The notes under the pieces were generated by a model. The model made no database searches, was not told where the DNA came from, and saw only the letters and a list, made by a program, of their open reading frames with translations. Made by a program: the position numbers and the translations under genes. From Rhodococcus tukisamuensis NBRC 100609 (GTDB lineage Bacteria > Actinomycetota > Actinomycetes > Mycobacteriales > Mycobacteriaceae), in the NCBI RefSeq assembly GCF_001894985.1, contig NZ_BCXG01000004.1:186001-250000 (forward strand): a stretch of 64,000 bases of DNA, given 5' to 3'. Shown here in pieces: positions 1 through 8,459 of this stretch. How positions within the stretch are numbered: position 1 is the first letter of the stretch; every line of letters starts with the position of its first letter.

Positions 1-1
1 A

Positions 2-2884
2 CAGTCCAGGGTCGGCGAACTCGACGAGGAGATGGTCTACGAGTCCCGCGTCGGCGACGTCTTTGCGCTCGGCGCCACCAGCTGGCGTATCGAGGAGATC
101 ACTCACGACCGGGTCCTGGTCAGCCCCGCGTACGGACTGCCCGGCCGGCTTCCGTTCTGGCACGGCGACGGCCTCGGCCGGCCCGCCGAACTCGGTGCTG
201 CGCTCGGCGAGTTCCTGCGCGAGATGTCGCTCGGCGACGCCGGCGACCTGCGCACCCGCCTCACCGACCAGGGCCTGGACACCAACGCCACCACCAATCT
301 GCTGGCGCTGGTCGAGGAGCAACGGACCGCGACCGGCCAGGTGCCCACGGACCGGACCCTGGTGCTGGAGCGGTTCCGTGACGAGCTCGGCGACTGGCGA
401 CTGGTGCTGCACTCGCCGTACGGGCTGCCGGTGCACGCGCCGTGGGCGCTGGCGGTCGGTGCCCGACTGCAGGATCGCTACGGGATCGACTCCACGCCAA
501 CGGCATCCGACGACGGCATCATCGTCCGGCTGCCGGACACCGAGGACGCGCCGCCCGGCGTGGACCTGTTCGTCTTCGACCGCGACGAGATCGAGGACAT
601 CGTCACCGAACAGGTCGGCCACTCCGCCCTGTTCGCGTCCCGGTTCCGCGAGTGCGCGGCCCGTGCCCTGTTGCTGCCGCGTCGCAACCCCGGCAAGCGG
701 GCGCCGCTTTGGCAGCAGCGACAGCGGTCCGCGCAGCTGCTCGACGTGGCCCGCAAGTTCCCGACCTTCCCGATCCTGCTCGAGACGGTGCGCGAATGCC
801 TGCAGGACGTGTACGACCTGCCCTCGCTGACCCGGCTGTTCGACGCCGTCGGCCGCAAGCAGATCCGGCTGGTCGAGGTGGAGACCGCCTCGCCCTCCCC
901 GTTCGCCGGCGCGCTGCTCTTCGACTACGTCGGCGCGTTCATGTACGAGGGCGACAGCCCGCTCGCCGAACGCCGCGCCGCCGCACTGTCGCTGGACTCG
1001 ACCCTGCTCGCCGAACTGCTCGGCCGGGTGGAGCTGCGCGAACTGCTCGACGCGGATGTCATCGACCTCACCGAACGCGAACTGCAGCGCCTGGTCCCCG
1101 ACCGCAAGGCGAGGGACGCGGAGGGCGTGGCCGACCTGCTGCGCCTGCTCGGGCCCCTCACCACGGAGGAGATCTCGGCGCGGGCTGTCGCCGAGCCGCG
1201 GGAGTGGCTGGCCGAACTGGAAACCCGCAAACGCGTCATGCGGGTCGCCTTCGCGGGCCGCCGGTGGTGGGTGGCGATCGAGGACGCCAGCCGGATGCGT
1301 GACGCCCTCGGGGTGCCGCTGCCGATCGGGACGCCCGCCGCGTTCATAGAGCCGGCCCTGGACCCGCTCGGCGACCTGGTCGGCCGGTACGCGCGCAGCC
1401 ACGGCCCCTTCACGCTCGCCGACGCCGCCGCCCGGTTCGGGCTCGGCACCTCCGTCGTGCGGGACGTGCTGCGCCGGCTCGCCGTCGACAAGCGCGTCGT
1501 CGAGGGCGAGTTCCGGCCCGCGGAGTCGGGCAGCGAGTGGTGTGACGCCGAGGTGCTGCGCCGGCTGCGGCGCCGCTCGTTGGCCGCCGCGCGGCGGGAC
1601 GTCGAGCCGGTCGAACCGGCGGCGCTGGGCCGATTCCTGCCCGACTGGCAGCACGTGGGCGGCGGCCTGCGCGGTATCGACGGCGTCGCGGCGGTGATCG
1701 AACAGCTTGCGGGCGTACCGATCCCGGCCTCGGCCTGGGAGTCGACGGTGCTGCGGTCGCGGGTGCGCGACTACCAGCCGGCGATGCTCGACGAGCTCAC
1801 CACCACCGGCGAGGTGCTGTGGTCGGGCGCGGGGCAGATCTCCGGCAGCGACGGCTGGGTGCGCCTGCATCCCGCCGACGCGGCGCCGCTGACACTGACG
1901 CCGGCGGACTCCACCCAGCTGTCCGAGCAGGCCCGCGCGATTCTCGACGTGCTCGGCTCGGGCGGCGCCTTCTTCTTCCGAAACCTCGCCGATCAGGTCG
2001 GGTCCACGGACGACGAGTCCCTCGTGGCCACGCTGTGGGAACTGGTGTGGTCGGGACAGGTGAGCGGCGACTCGTTCGCCCCGCTGCGCGCGCTGATGTC
2101 GGGCACCACCCGGTCCACCCCCAGCCACCGGGCGCCGCGCCGAACCCCACGGGCCCGCCCATACCGCGCGCTCGCGCGACCCACGCTGCCCACCCGGACC
2201 GGACCCCCGACGGTGGCCGGACGCTGGTCGATCCTGCCGGAACTCGAGGCCGACCCGACCGTCCGGGCCCACGCCCGCGCCGACCTGTTGCTCGAGCGAT
2301 ACGGGGTCCTCACCCGGGGTTCGGTCGTGGCCGAGTCCGTGCCCGGCGGCTTCGCCCTGATGTACAAGGTGCTGCGCGGGTTCGAGGACAGTGGCCGGTG
2401 CCGCCGCGGCTACTTCGTGAACACCCTCGGCGCCGCCCAGTTCTCGACCTCCGAGGTGGTGGACCGACTGCGCGGATACGGCGACGGCACGGTCGCCGAG
2501 CCTGCGCGCACCGCGGTGGCGCTGGCGTCGACCGACCCGGCGAACCCGTTCGGCGCGGCGCTGCCCTGGCCCACCGTCGACGGCGGGCACCGGCCAGGAC
2601 GCAAGGCGGGCGCCCTGGTCGTGTTGGTCGGTGGCGAGCTCGCGCTGTACGTCGAGCGGGGCGGCAAGACGATGCTCACCTTCACCGCGGACCCCGGTGA
2701 CCTGCACACCGCCGCGATCGCGCTGGCCGACCTGGTGGACGGGGGCGGCGTCGAGAAGATCGTCATCGAGAAGGTGGACGGCGAGTCGGTGCACACCAGC
2801 GGGCTCTCCCCCGCCCTGGTCGAGGCCGGGTTCTCCGCCACCCCGCGCGGGCTGCGCAAACGGACCTCCTACGCGCGGGGCTGA
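2..2884 (+). CDS. lhr: Lhr-type ATP-dependent DNA helicase, C-terminal part (5' end outside window)
   Basis: This is the 3' end of a large SF2 helicase of the Lhr family, a DNA-repair helicase. The frame is open from the first bases and reads LDEEMVYE before the first ATG at 32, so that ATG is internal. The visible 960 residues match the portion after the RecA-like motor: the RVGDVFALGATSWRIEEI segment typical of Lhr, winged-helix-like stretches, and the long C-terminal domain of full-length Lhr. An Arg/Pro-rich linker lies near residues 705-740. No Walker motifs are visible because they lie upstream. It ends in TGA two bases before nei, suggesting co-transcription of two repair genes, the same order as lhr-nei in mycobacteria. 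Identification is confident; the true length cannot be given. Confidence 0.93.
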   Translation, partial: QSRVGELDEEMVYESRVGDVFALGATSWRIEEITHDRVLVSPAYGLPGRLPFWHGDGLGRPAELGAALGEFLREMSLGDAGDLRTRLTDQGLDTNATTNLLALVEEQRTATGQVPTDRTLVLERFRDELGDWRLVLHSPYGLPVHAPWALAVGARLQDRYGIDSTPTASDDGIIVRLPDTEDAPPGVDLFVFDRDEIEDIVTEQVGHSALFASRFRECAARALLLPRRNPGKRAPLWQQRQRSAQLLDVARKFPTFPILLETVRECLQDVYDLPSLTRLFDAVGRKQIRLVEVETASPSPFAGALLFDYVGAFMYEGDSPLAERRAAALSLDSTLLAELLGRVELRELLDADVIDLTERELQRLVPDRKARDAEGVADLLRLLGPLTTEEISARAVAEPREWLAELETRKRVMRVAFAGRRWWVAIEDASRMRDALGVPLPIGTPAAFIEPALDPLGDLVGRYARSHGPFTLADAAARFGLGTSVVRDVLRRLAVDKRVVEGEFRPAESGSEWCDAEVLRRLRRRSLAAARRDVEPVEPAALGRFLPDWQHVGGGLRGIDGVAAVIEQLAGVPIPASAWESTVLRSRVRDYQPAMLDELTTTGEVLWSGAGQISGSDGWVRLHPADAAPLTLTPADSTQLSEQARAILDVLGSGGAFFFRNLADQVGSTDDESLVATLWELVWSGQVSGDSFAPLRALMSGTTRSTPSHRAPRRTPRARPYRALARPTLPTRTGPPTVAGRWSILPELEADPTVRAHARADLLLERYGVLTRGSVVAESVPGGFALMYKVLRGFEDSGRCRRGYFVNTLGAAQFSTSEVVDRLRGYGDGTVAEPARTAVALASTDPANPFGAALPWPTVDGGHRPGRKAGALVVLVGGELALYVERGGKTMLTFTADPGDLHTAAIALADLVDGGGVEKIVIEKVDGESVHTSGLSPALVEAGFSATPRGLRKRTSYARG

Positions 2885-2886
2885 CC

Positions 2887-3675
2887 GTGCCCGAAGGTGA
2901 CACCGTCTGGCAGGCCGCGGCCCGGCTGCGCACCGCGCTGGCCGGGAAGGCGCTGACGGTCAGCGACTTCCGGGTGCCGCGGTACGCGACGGTGGACCTG
3001 ACGCCGGGACCGGTCGAGGAGGTGCTCAGCCGCGGCAAGCACCTGTTGATCCGGATCGGCGACGCCGCGGTGCACACCCACCTGAAGATGGAGGGCGCCT
3101 GGCACGTCTACCCGGCGGGCACGCGGTGGCGACGGCCCGGCTGGCAGGCCCGGGTACTGCTGGGCACCGACGATTTTCTGGCGGTCGGATTCCAGCTCGG
3201 GATCGTCGAGGTCGTCCCCCGGGCCGACGAGGCCGGCGTGGTCGGGCACCTCGGCCCGGACCTGCTCGGCCCCGACTGGGACGCCGGCCGCGCCGCGGCG
3301 AACCTGGCGGCGGACCCGGGCCGGCCGATCGGCCTGGCGCTGCTCGACCAACGGGCGATGGCCGGTGTCGGCAACGTCTACCGCAACGAACTGTGCTTCC
3401 TGCGCGGCGTGCATCCCGCGACCCCGGTGGCCGCCGCCGGCGAACTCCTCGATTGGGCCGAGCTCGCGCACCGACTGCTGGTGGCGAACCGGGACCGCAC
3501 CGTCCGCGTCACCACCGGCGACCGGCGCCGCGGCCGGACCACGTGGGTGTACGGCCGTGCCGGCAGGCAGTGCCTGCGCTGCGGCACCCTGGTCGAGTCG
3601 GGACCTCTCGGCGACGACGCGGCGCCGGAGCGGCAGATCTTCTGGTGCGCCAGCTGTCAGCCCGCCCGGACCTGA
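2887..3675 (+). CDS. nei: Fpg/Nei-family DNA glycosylase/AP lyase (endonuclease VIII type)
   Basis: Bifunctional base-excision-repair enzyme that removes oxidised bases and nicks the strand. The GTG start gives MPEGDTVW, placing Pro2 and Glu3, the catalytic pair of the family, directly after the initiator. SRGKHLLIR near residue 55 supplies the conserved lysine region. The C-terminus has a four-cysteine zinc finger (CLRC near 230, CASC near 256) in the usual FpgNei position. Length 262 aa is normal. It starts two bases after the lhr stop and is probably translated from the same mRNA. By position it corresponds to the mycobacterial nei next to lhr rather than to fpg; substrate preference cannot be read from the sequence. 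Confidence 0.93.
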   Translation: MPEGDTVWQAAARLRTALAGKALTVSDFRVPRYATVDLTPGPVEEVLSRGKHLLIRIGDAAVHTHLKMEGAWHVYPAGTRWRRPGWQARVLLGTDDFLAVGFQLGIVEVVPRADEAGVVGHLGPDLLGPDWDAGRAAANLAADPGRPIGLALLDQRAMAGVGNVYRNELCFLRGVHPATPVAAAGELLDWAELAHRLLVANRDRTVRVTTGDRRRGRTTWVYGRAGRQCLRCGTLVESGPLGDDAAPERQIFWCASCQPART

Positions 3676-3682
3676 CCCGCGC

Positions 3683-5029
3683 TCACACGAAGTCGAAGAG
3701 CGGTGGCACCAGCAAGACGACCAGTACCGCCCACGCCCCGAATACGGGCAGGTAGCGGGTCTGCCAGCGTTCGGTCGCCTCGAATCCGCTTCGGCCGCGG
3801 ACGAATCCGAGCAGCAGGCGGGCAGACCACACGAGGTTCACGAGCAGGACGAGGTTCAGTCCCAGTGCGACCACCTTGTTCGGTGTGAAACCGAACTCCG
3901 CGATCCGGGTCAGCATCGCCGCCAACATCATCAGGTCGACCGCCAGCGCACTGACGACGAGCACCAACTGGAGTCGGTCGAACAGGTCCGGCGGCGCCAG
4001 CGGGTCCCGCGCCGACGTCGCGTACAGCACCAGTCCCAGCACGACCACGAGGATCAGATCCATCAGGATCAGCAGGTTCCGGTCGACGTCACCGACGTTG
4101 CCGTCCACCGCGAAGGCGGCGAGCAGGACGAGCAGCATCACGATCGTGATCGGCGTGAACACGCGGGTCAGGACGGGCGCGATGTTCTCCACCACGCTCT
4201 GCTTCGCCTCGACGAGCCACGCCGCGACAATGACGGCACCGGCCGCGCCGAACGGCAGTACCCAGTCCTCGATCACCCACTCCATGTCGGTGCCGAGCGA
4301 GGTGAAAGCGCCGACCGTCAGCCCGATGAGGACGCCGCCGCCGAGCGCGAGGAGCGTCAGGTACACGACCCATTCGCCGGTGAACCGGATGAAGTCCATC
4401 CGTCTGCGGTCGGAGCGCCACTCGCCGCCGACGTACGCCAGTCCGACGGCGAACCACAGCACGACCGGTACGTGGATCGCGGCGATGATCTCGGTCGACC
4501 CCTCCGGATCGAACGGAAAGAGGTTCAGCACCAGCGCGGCCCCCGCGAACGGCACCGCGAGCGCGGCCGCAACCCGGGCGCTCACACGGCGCTTCCACGC
4601 GAAGTAGCCCGCGAGGAACGGCAGGATGAACACGCTGACGTTGCGCGCGAAGACGTTGTCGTCCAGTTCCGCCCACCGCGCCAGCTCGAGGGTTGCACCC
4701 GCACAGAGGGCGAGTGCGAGAACGACGAACAGTTCACGACGGGGCGGGTGCGTGCTCGTGCCGGTCTCCGCCTGGACGAGCACCAACTGCTTCCAGAGGC
4801 GTTCGGAATGCTCCCGGGCGAACTCGCGGGAGATGGCGTCCACACTGCCCATCCGTTTGACCGCGACGAGGAAGGCCTCGTCGTCGGCCAGTCCGGCGGC
4901 GGCGAGGTCCGAGATCCGGTCGCGCAGATGGTCTTCCATCTCGTCGACGTCCGCGGACGAGATCACGCGATGCCGTTCGACGTAGCCGCGCCACTGGCCG
5001 ATCTGGGACTCCAGTGCGGCGTCGGCCAT
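3683..5029 (-). CDS. Multi-pass membrane protein with N-terminal HAAS/permease-prefix domain
   Basis: The first about 85 residues (MADAALESQIGQWRGY onward) resemble the helical HAAS or permease-prefix domain often found in membrane proteins controlled by PadR regulators. It contains the acidic helix DVDEMEDHLRDRI and the MGSVDAISREFA stretch. After that come roughly ten hydrophobic helices to the C-terminus (448 aa). I chose ATG 5029 because it shares one base with the PadR stop (TGATG); the frame stays open further upstream only as a shadow of padR. Function is unknown: a transporter-like or signalling protein co-expressed with its PadR regulator is inferred. No transport motif was recognised. 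Confidence 0.8.
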   Translation of the reverse strand: MADAALESQIGQWRGYVERHRVISSADVDEMEDHLRDRISDLAAAGLADDEAFLVAVKRMGSVDAISREFAREHSERLWKQLVLVQAETGTSTHPPRRELFVVLALALCAGATLELARWAELDDNVFARNVSVFILPFLAGYFAWKRRVSARVAAALAVPFAGAALVLNLFPFDPEGSTEIIAAIHVPVVLWFAVGLAYVGGEWRSDRRRMDFIRFTGEWVVYLTLLALGGGVLIGLTVGAFTSLGTDMEWVIEDWVLPFGAAGAVIVAAWLVEAKQSVVENIAPVLTRVFTPITIVMLLVLLAAFAVDGNVGDVDRNLLILMDLILVVVLGLVLYATSARDPLAPPDLFDRLQLVLVVSALAVDLMMLAAMLTRIAEFGFTPNKVVALGLNLVLLVNLVWSARLLLGFVRGRSGFEATERWQTRYLPVFGAWAVLVVLLVPPLFDFV

Positions 5030-5406
5030 CACGACCACCCCTGCGCGACGGCGGACGGTGGCAACTGCGCGCTGCGCCACACCTGGTTCAGCGCGTCCGC
5101 GACGACGTCCCACTGGCCGCGCCGCTCGGCGAGCACGCCGCGGCCCGCCTCGGTGATCGCGTAGTGCTTGCGCCGGCGCCCGGCGTCCGAGGTTCCCCAC
5201 GACGCCGAGACGTACCCGGACCGCTCCAGGCGATGCAGCAACGGGTACAGCATCCCGTCCGTCCACTGGATCTGTCCCTTGGACAGGTCGTGGACCCGCT
5301 TGAGGATGGCGTACCCGTACGACTCGCCGTCCACCAGGATGCCCAGCACGAGCAGTGTCGCCGAGGCTGCCACCAGATCCTTGTCGATGTGCACAGCACC
5401 TCCCAT
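5029..5406 (-). CDS. PadR-family transcriptional regulator
   Basis: Small winged-helix repressor of 125 aa. The PadR core is clear: LGILVDGESYGYAILKRV, then WTDGMLYPLLHRLERSGYV as recognition helix and start of the wing, then GRRRKHYAIT as the wing. It heads a two-gene operon with the HAAS membrane protein (TGATG overlap). The start is ambiguous: ATG 5406 lies inside a large palindrome, while GTG 5394 (VHIDKDLV) follows GGGAGG at very short distance. The GTG would drop four residues that are not part of the fold. Autoregulation through the palindrome at 5404-5448 is the likely control, as PadR proteins generally repress their own operons. Confidence 0.9.
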   Translation of the reverse strand: MGGAVHIDKDLVAASATLLVLGILVDGESYGYAILKRVHDLSKGQIQWTDGMLYPLLHRLERSGYVSASWGTSDAGRRRKHYAITEAGRGVLAERRGQWDVVADALNQVWRSAQLPPSAVAQGWS

Positions 5407-5448
5407 ACCTAGATCTGCTAGCCATGAACCCTAGCAGCTCTAGGTATG
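5404..5448. promoter_or_regulatory. Long inverted repeat, probable PadR operator
   Basis: Arms 5404-5421 (CATACCTAGATCTGCTAG) and 5431-5448 (CTAGCAGCTCTAGGTATG) are reverse complements at 17 of 18 positions around a 9-base spacer. Four CTAG tetramers, rare in GC-rich DNA, fall at 5409, 5418, 5431 and 5440, giving a symmetric 9-13-9 spacing that would suit two dimers. One arm overlaps the padR ATG, so binding would block transcription or initiation of the operon. Assignment to PadR is inferred from position. Confidence 0.7.
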
Positions 5449-5477
5449 AGCGCCAGGGACAGGCGAACCGACGTCGG

Positions 5478-6062
5478 TCACGGGCGGGCCGCTCGGTCGA
5501 GCAGATCGAGGCAGTGCCGGATCAGCCGCTCCCGGGGCACGGTGACGGTGCCGTCGAGGTAGCCGATGAAAAGGCTCGTCAGGGCGCCGACGAGACCGAG
5601 CGCCCGCAGGGCGCGTTCGTCGGGATCGGCAACGCCGCGCAGCTGATCCTGGACCAGCACAACGAAACTCGGGGCCAAATCCAGGCCGCGTCCGCCCAGC
5701 GCGGGGTCCCGCAGCGGCGCCAGCAGCAGAACCCGGCCGGCTTCGGGGTGGTCGAGGACGAGGGCCACGAACGCGCGCACCGCGAGTTCGGCGGTCTCCG
5801 TCGGGGTCTCGGCGCCGGAAACCGCGGTCACCAGGGCGGCACGGGCCTGCTCGCCGACCTCCGCGTACACCTCTCGGATGTAGGTGTCGCGGTCGGCGAA
5901 GCTCTCGTAGAAGTAGCGCTCGGTGACACCGGCCGCCCGGCAGGCGGCGCGGACGCTCACGGCCGGACCGTCACCGGCACCGAGCAGATCCACCCCGACC
6001 TCGAGCAGCCGCATCCGTCGCTGCAGGCGGCGCAGGTCGAGGCCGGGGCGGTCACTGGTCAT
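5478..6062 (-). CDS. TetR-family transcriptional regulator
   Basis: 194-residue regulator. The N-terminal helix-turn-helix is recognisable (VSVRAACRAAGVTERYFYESFADRDTY would be the HTH region; key part AAGVTERYFYESF at about residues 43-55), followed by an all-helical ligand domain with no obvious signature. ATG 6062 is the first start in the frame. It lies downstream of, and in the same direction as, the SDR gene, but a strong hairpin separates them, so it is probably transcribed on its own. The ligand and target genes are unknown. Confidence 0.87.
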   Translation of the reverse strand: MTSDRPGLDLRRLQRRMRLLEVGVDLLGAGDGPAVSVRAACRAAGVTERYFYESFADRDTYIREVYAEVGEQARAALVTAVSGAETPTETAELAVRAFVALVLDHPEAGRVLLLAPLRDPALGGRGLDLAPSFVVLVQDQLRGVADPDERALRALGLVGALTSLFIGYLDGTVTVPRERLIRHCLDLLDRAARP

Positions 6063-6094
6063 CGCCGCAAAGTCTAGGCAGCTCCGCTGCTCGT

Positions 6095-6130
6095 GCGCGG
6101 TTCACGGGTCCACAGACCCGTGAACCGCGC
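6095..6130 (-). terminator. Perfect 16-bp hairpin between SDR and TetR genes
   Basis: GCGCGGTTCACGGGTC (6095-6110) and its exact reverse complement (6115-6130) enclose the loop CACA. It follows the SDR stop on the minus strand by about 23 bases. There is no T-run, so it is either a stem-only terminator of the kind common in actinobacteria or a protein-binding palindrome upstream of the TetR gene. Confidence 0.6.
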
Positions 6131-6152
6131 CCGAGCGCCGAAGGCGCCTGCG

Positions 6153-6920
6153 TCACATGTGGGTGCCGCCGTCGATCCGGATCTCGGTGCCGGTGACGAA
6201 CTTTGCGTCGTCGGAGGCGAGCATCGCGACGACGCCCGCGACGTCCTCCGGCGGCGCGAAGCCCTCGCCGATCCACGGGTACAGCTTGCCGATCAGGCTG
6301 GGGTCGACGCCCTCCTCCGGAAATCCCGGGTTGCTGGTCATGCCCGAGGCGATGGAGCCGGGCTCCACGGCGACCGCGCGCAGACCCTGCTTGGCGTACT
6401 CGAGGGCGATGGCGTGGGTGAAGGACCGAATGCCGCCCTTGGTGGCCGCGTAGGCCGCCATGTACGGGTGCGCGAAGGACGCGGAGGTGGAGCTGAAGTT
6501 CACCACCACGCCCTTGCCGGACTCGAGCAGCGCGGGCAGTGCCTCCCGCGTGACCAGGAAGGTGCCGGTCAGGTTGACCCCGATCATGGTGTTCCAGAAG
6601 TCCAGCGTGGTCTCCGCGGTGTGCGAGGACCGCAGGATGCCGGCGGCGTTGACGAGCACCTGCAGGCCGCCGAGCTCGGCGATCGCGCCACCGAGCGCGT
6701 CCCGCACCGAGTTCTCGTCGGAGATGTCCGCGACGACCGTGCTCAGCCGGTCCGCGACGCCCGCCTCCTCGGCGCGCTGACGGGTCAGGGCCAGCCCGTC
6801 CTCGGACACGTCCGCGGCGGCGACGATGCCGCCCTCGGCGAGGATCCGGGCGACCGTCGCCTGCCCGATGCCCGAGCCGGCACCGGTGATCAGCACCTTG
6901 CGGCCTTCGAATCGATTCAT
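6153..6920 (-). CDS. Short-chain dehydrogenase/reductase (SDR)
   Basis: NAD(P)-dependent oxidoreductase of the classical SDR family. The cofactor motif TGAGSGIG lies near residue 12, VNAAG near 87, a catalytic Ser in NFSSTSASF near 140, and YAATK near 153 gives the Tyr and Lys. GTEIRIDGGTH closes the protein, as is usual. I chose ATG 6920 (MNRFEGRK, 255 aa) because GAAGGAG sits eight bases upstream; an upstream ATG at 6950 has no such support. The acidic AADVSED after strand 2 suggests NAD(H) preference. It is transcribed divergently from a TetR gene with a palindrome between them, so it is probably repressed by that TetR. The substrate is unknown. Confidence 0.9.
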   Translation of the reverse strand: MNRFEGRKVLITGAGSGIGQATVARILAEGGIVAAADVSEDGLALTRQRAEEAGVADRLSTVVADISDENSVRDALGGAIAELGGLQVLVNAAGILRSSHTAETTLDFWNTMIGVNLTGTFLVTREALPALLESGKGVVVNFSSTSASFAHPYMAAYAATKGGIRSFTHAIALEYAKQGLRAVAVEPGSIASGMTSNPGFPEEGVDPSLIGKLYPWIGEGFAPPEDVAGVVAMLASDDAKFVTGTEIRIDGGTHM

Positions 6921-6975
6921 GTCCTGCACTCCTTCTCGTGTGGTCAACATGCCCTTGACTGCAAGCTACGCCAAG

Positions 6976-6992
6976 ATGGCACAACGTGCCAT
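6976..6992. promoter_or_regulatory. TetR-type operator palindrome between divergent SDR and tetR
   Basis: ATGGCAC-AAC-GTGCCAT is a perfect 7-bp inverted repeat with a 3-base spacer. It sits in the 82-base gap between two divergent genes, ending 10 bases before the TetR start at 7003 and 55 bases upstream of the SDR start. Position and size fit a TetR dimer site. Confidence 0.6.
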
Positions 6993-7002
6993 GATGGTGT
7001 GC

Positions 7003-7668
7003 ATGGCGGACCCCACTGCGCAAGTCCCCCGCTCACTCACCGAGCGACGCAAGGCCCAGACCCAGCTGGAAATCGCCCGCTGCGCCGCCGAACTGTTCGC
7101 CGAGCGTGGCACCGCGGCGGTCACCGCGGACGAGATCGCGGCCGCTGCGGGCATCGGGCTGCGCACGTTCTACCGCTACTTCCGCACGAAGGAGGAGGCG
7201 GTCACGCCGCTGCTCGCCGGCGGCGTCAGCGGCTGGATCGCCGACCTGGCGGCCGCTCCCCGCGAGCTCACTGCCGTCGCCGCGCTCGAGTCGTCCGCCC
7301 GTCGCACCCTGACCCGCACCGACCGGTTCGGCGTGGACGGGCTGCGCCTGACCCGCGCGCTGCTGCGCGCCGTGCCGGGCGACCCGGCCCTCGAGTCGGT
7401 GTGGTTCCGGGTGGTGCACGACGCCGAGGAGTCGCTGGTGTCGGTGCTCGGCGAGCGACTCGGCCCCGGCGCGGACCCGCTCGAGGTCCGACTGCTCGCG
7501 GTGGCGGGCAACACCGCGATGCGCCTGGCCGTCCAGACCTGGGCCGGGACCGGCGACGCCGCCGCGGGCGAGGAGTCCGGACCGAGCCCCGCGGACATCG
7601 CCGTCCGGTGCATCCGCACCCTGACCGCCGGCGTCGCGGCTGCGGGTGTGCGTACGCCTCAGGGATGA
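7003..7668 (+). CDS. TetR-family regulator, divergent from SDR
   Basis: 221 aa from ATG 7003 (MADPTAQVPRSLTERRK). The HTH is clear: TADEIAAAAGIGLRTFYRYFRTKEE at about residues 41-65 contains the TFYRYF core of the recognition helix. The C-terminal part is an Ala-rich helical ligand domain. Upstream ATGs at 6991 and 6994 lie in or beside the palindrome and are less likely starts. Being divergent from the SDR with a shared operator, it most likely represses both itself and the SDR in response to a small molecule. Confidence 0.9.
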   Translation: MADPTAQVPRSLTERRKAQTQLEIARCAAELFAERGTAAVTADEIAAAAGIGLRTFYRYFRTKEEAVTPLLAGGVSGWIADLAAAPRELTAVAALESSARRTLTRTDRFGVDGLRLTRALLRAVPGDPALESVWFRVVHDAEESLVSVLGERLGPGADPLEVRLLAVAGNTAMRLAVQTWAGTGDAAAGEESGPSPADIAVRCIRTLTAGVAAAGVRTPQG

Positions 7669-7711
7669 CGCGGCCTCCGACTTACGGACCACCGCCTTCT
7701 CAGCGAGTTCA

Positions 7712-7739
7712 CACCTGACGCCGATGTGCGTCACGGGTG
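7712..7739 (+). terminator. Weak hairpin after tetR
   Basis: CACCTGACGC and GCGTCACGGGTG can pair around CGATGT, with TGACGC/GCGTCA perfect and the outer CACC/GGTG arms interrupted by one bulge. It lies 43 bases after the TetR stop. No T-run follows. Weak evidence. Confidence 0.3.
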
Positions 7740-7791
7740 GAGGCGGCAGGGTGGAACCGGTCCGGGAAACTCCCGCACGGGAAGGCTCGAG

Positions 7792-7890
7792 ATGTTCACC
7801 GCACCCCTCGCCGTCGTCGCCCTGCTCGTCATGGCGATCTCCGGCCACCTCGCCCGCTCGGCGCCCCGAAGCGTCGTGCGCACGCACTGA
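7792..7890 (+). CDS. Possible 32-residue single-helix membrane peptide
   Basis: ATG 7792 opens a short frame ending TGA at 7890 and encoding MFTAPLAVVALLVMAISGHL followed by an Arg-rich tail (ARSAPRSVVRTH). That is one hydrophobic helix with positive residues after it. GGAAGG lies about nine bases upstream of the ATG. It sits alone between a TetR gene and a membrane-protein gene. No homologue is recalled; it may be a real small membrane protein or chance. Confidence 0.35.
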   Translation: MFTAPLAVVALLVMAISGHLARSAPRSVVRTH

Positions 7891-7951
7891 CGAGCCGTGC
7901 CGACCCGGGCTGTGCGCGTGCCCCGAGCTGGAACATGCCAAGCTGTAATGC

Positions 7952-8446
7952 ATGCCGCGCACGCCCCTGTCCGCCGAGGACTACGCCAGCCGAGTCAGCG
8001 CATACGTCTACGGCAACGTGCTGATCCTGGCCGCACTCGTGCCACTGCACAACACCAGCGTGGTGCACGCGGGGCTGACCATCATCGGCACCGGGCTGTC
8101 GACCTTCGTCGCGCACGCCTTCGCCGAGTCCGTCGGGCGCAGCACCCGCTCCGGGCGACCGCTGACGAAGATGGAACGCCTGGCCGAGCTGCGCGACTCG
8201 GTGCCGGTACTCACCTCCGCCGTGATCCCCGCCGCGCTGGTGGGCCTCGGCGCGTTGGGATGGATCGACCTGCGTACCGCACTGATGCTCGCCGAGATCT
8301 GGGTCGTCACCCGCATCGCCGGCATCACCTACATCATCACGCGGCTGCGCGGCGAACGACCCAACCGGGGCACCCTGGCCGCCTCCATCGGGCTGGCCCT
8401 GATCGCCATGGTCGTCGTCGCGGTCAAGCTGCTGCTGACCCACTGA
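7952..8446 (+). CDS. Small integral membrane protein, unknown function
   Basis: 164 aa with about four hydrophobic helices: near residues 20-35 (GNVLILAALVPLH), 40-55, 88-105 (VLTSAVIPAALVGLGALG) and 143-161 (ASIGLALIAMVVVAVKLLL). I recognise no domain. The hydrophobic pattern and codon use look genuine, and the gene faces glpD convergently with 13 bases between the stops. ATG 7952 is the first start in the frame; the Shine-Dalgarno is weak. No function is proposed. Confidence 0.75.
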   Translation: MPRTPLSAEDYASRVSAYVYGNVLILAALVPLHNTSVVHAGLTIIGTGLSTFVAHAFAESVGRSTRSGRPLTKMERLAELRDSVPVLTSAVIPAALVGLGALGWIDLRTALMLAEIWVVTRIAGITYIITRLRGERPNRGTLAASIGLALIAMVVVAVKLLLTH

Positions 8447-8459
8447 CAGTCCGGACGAC

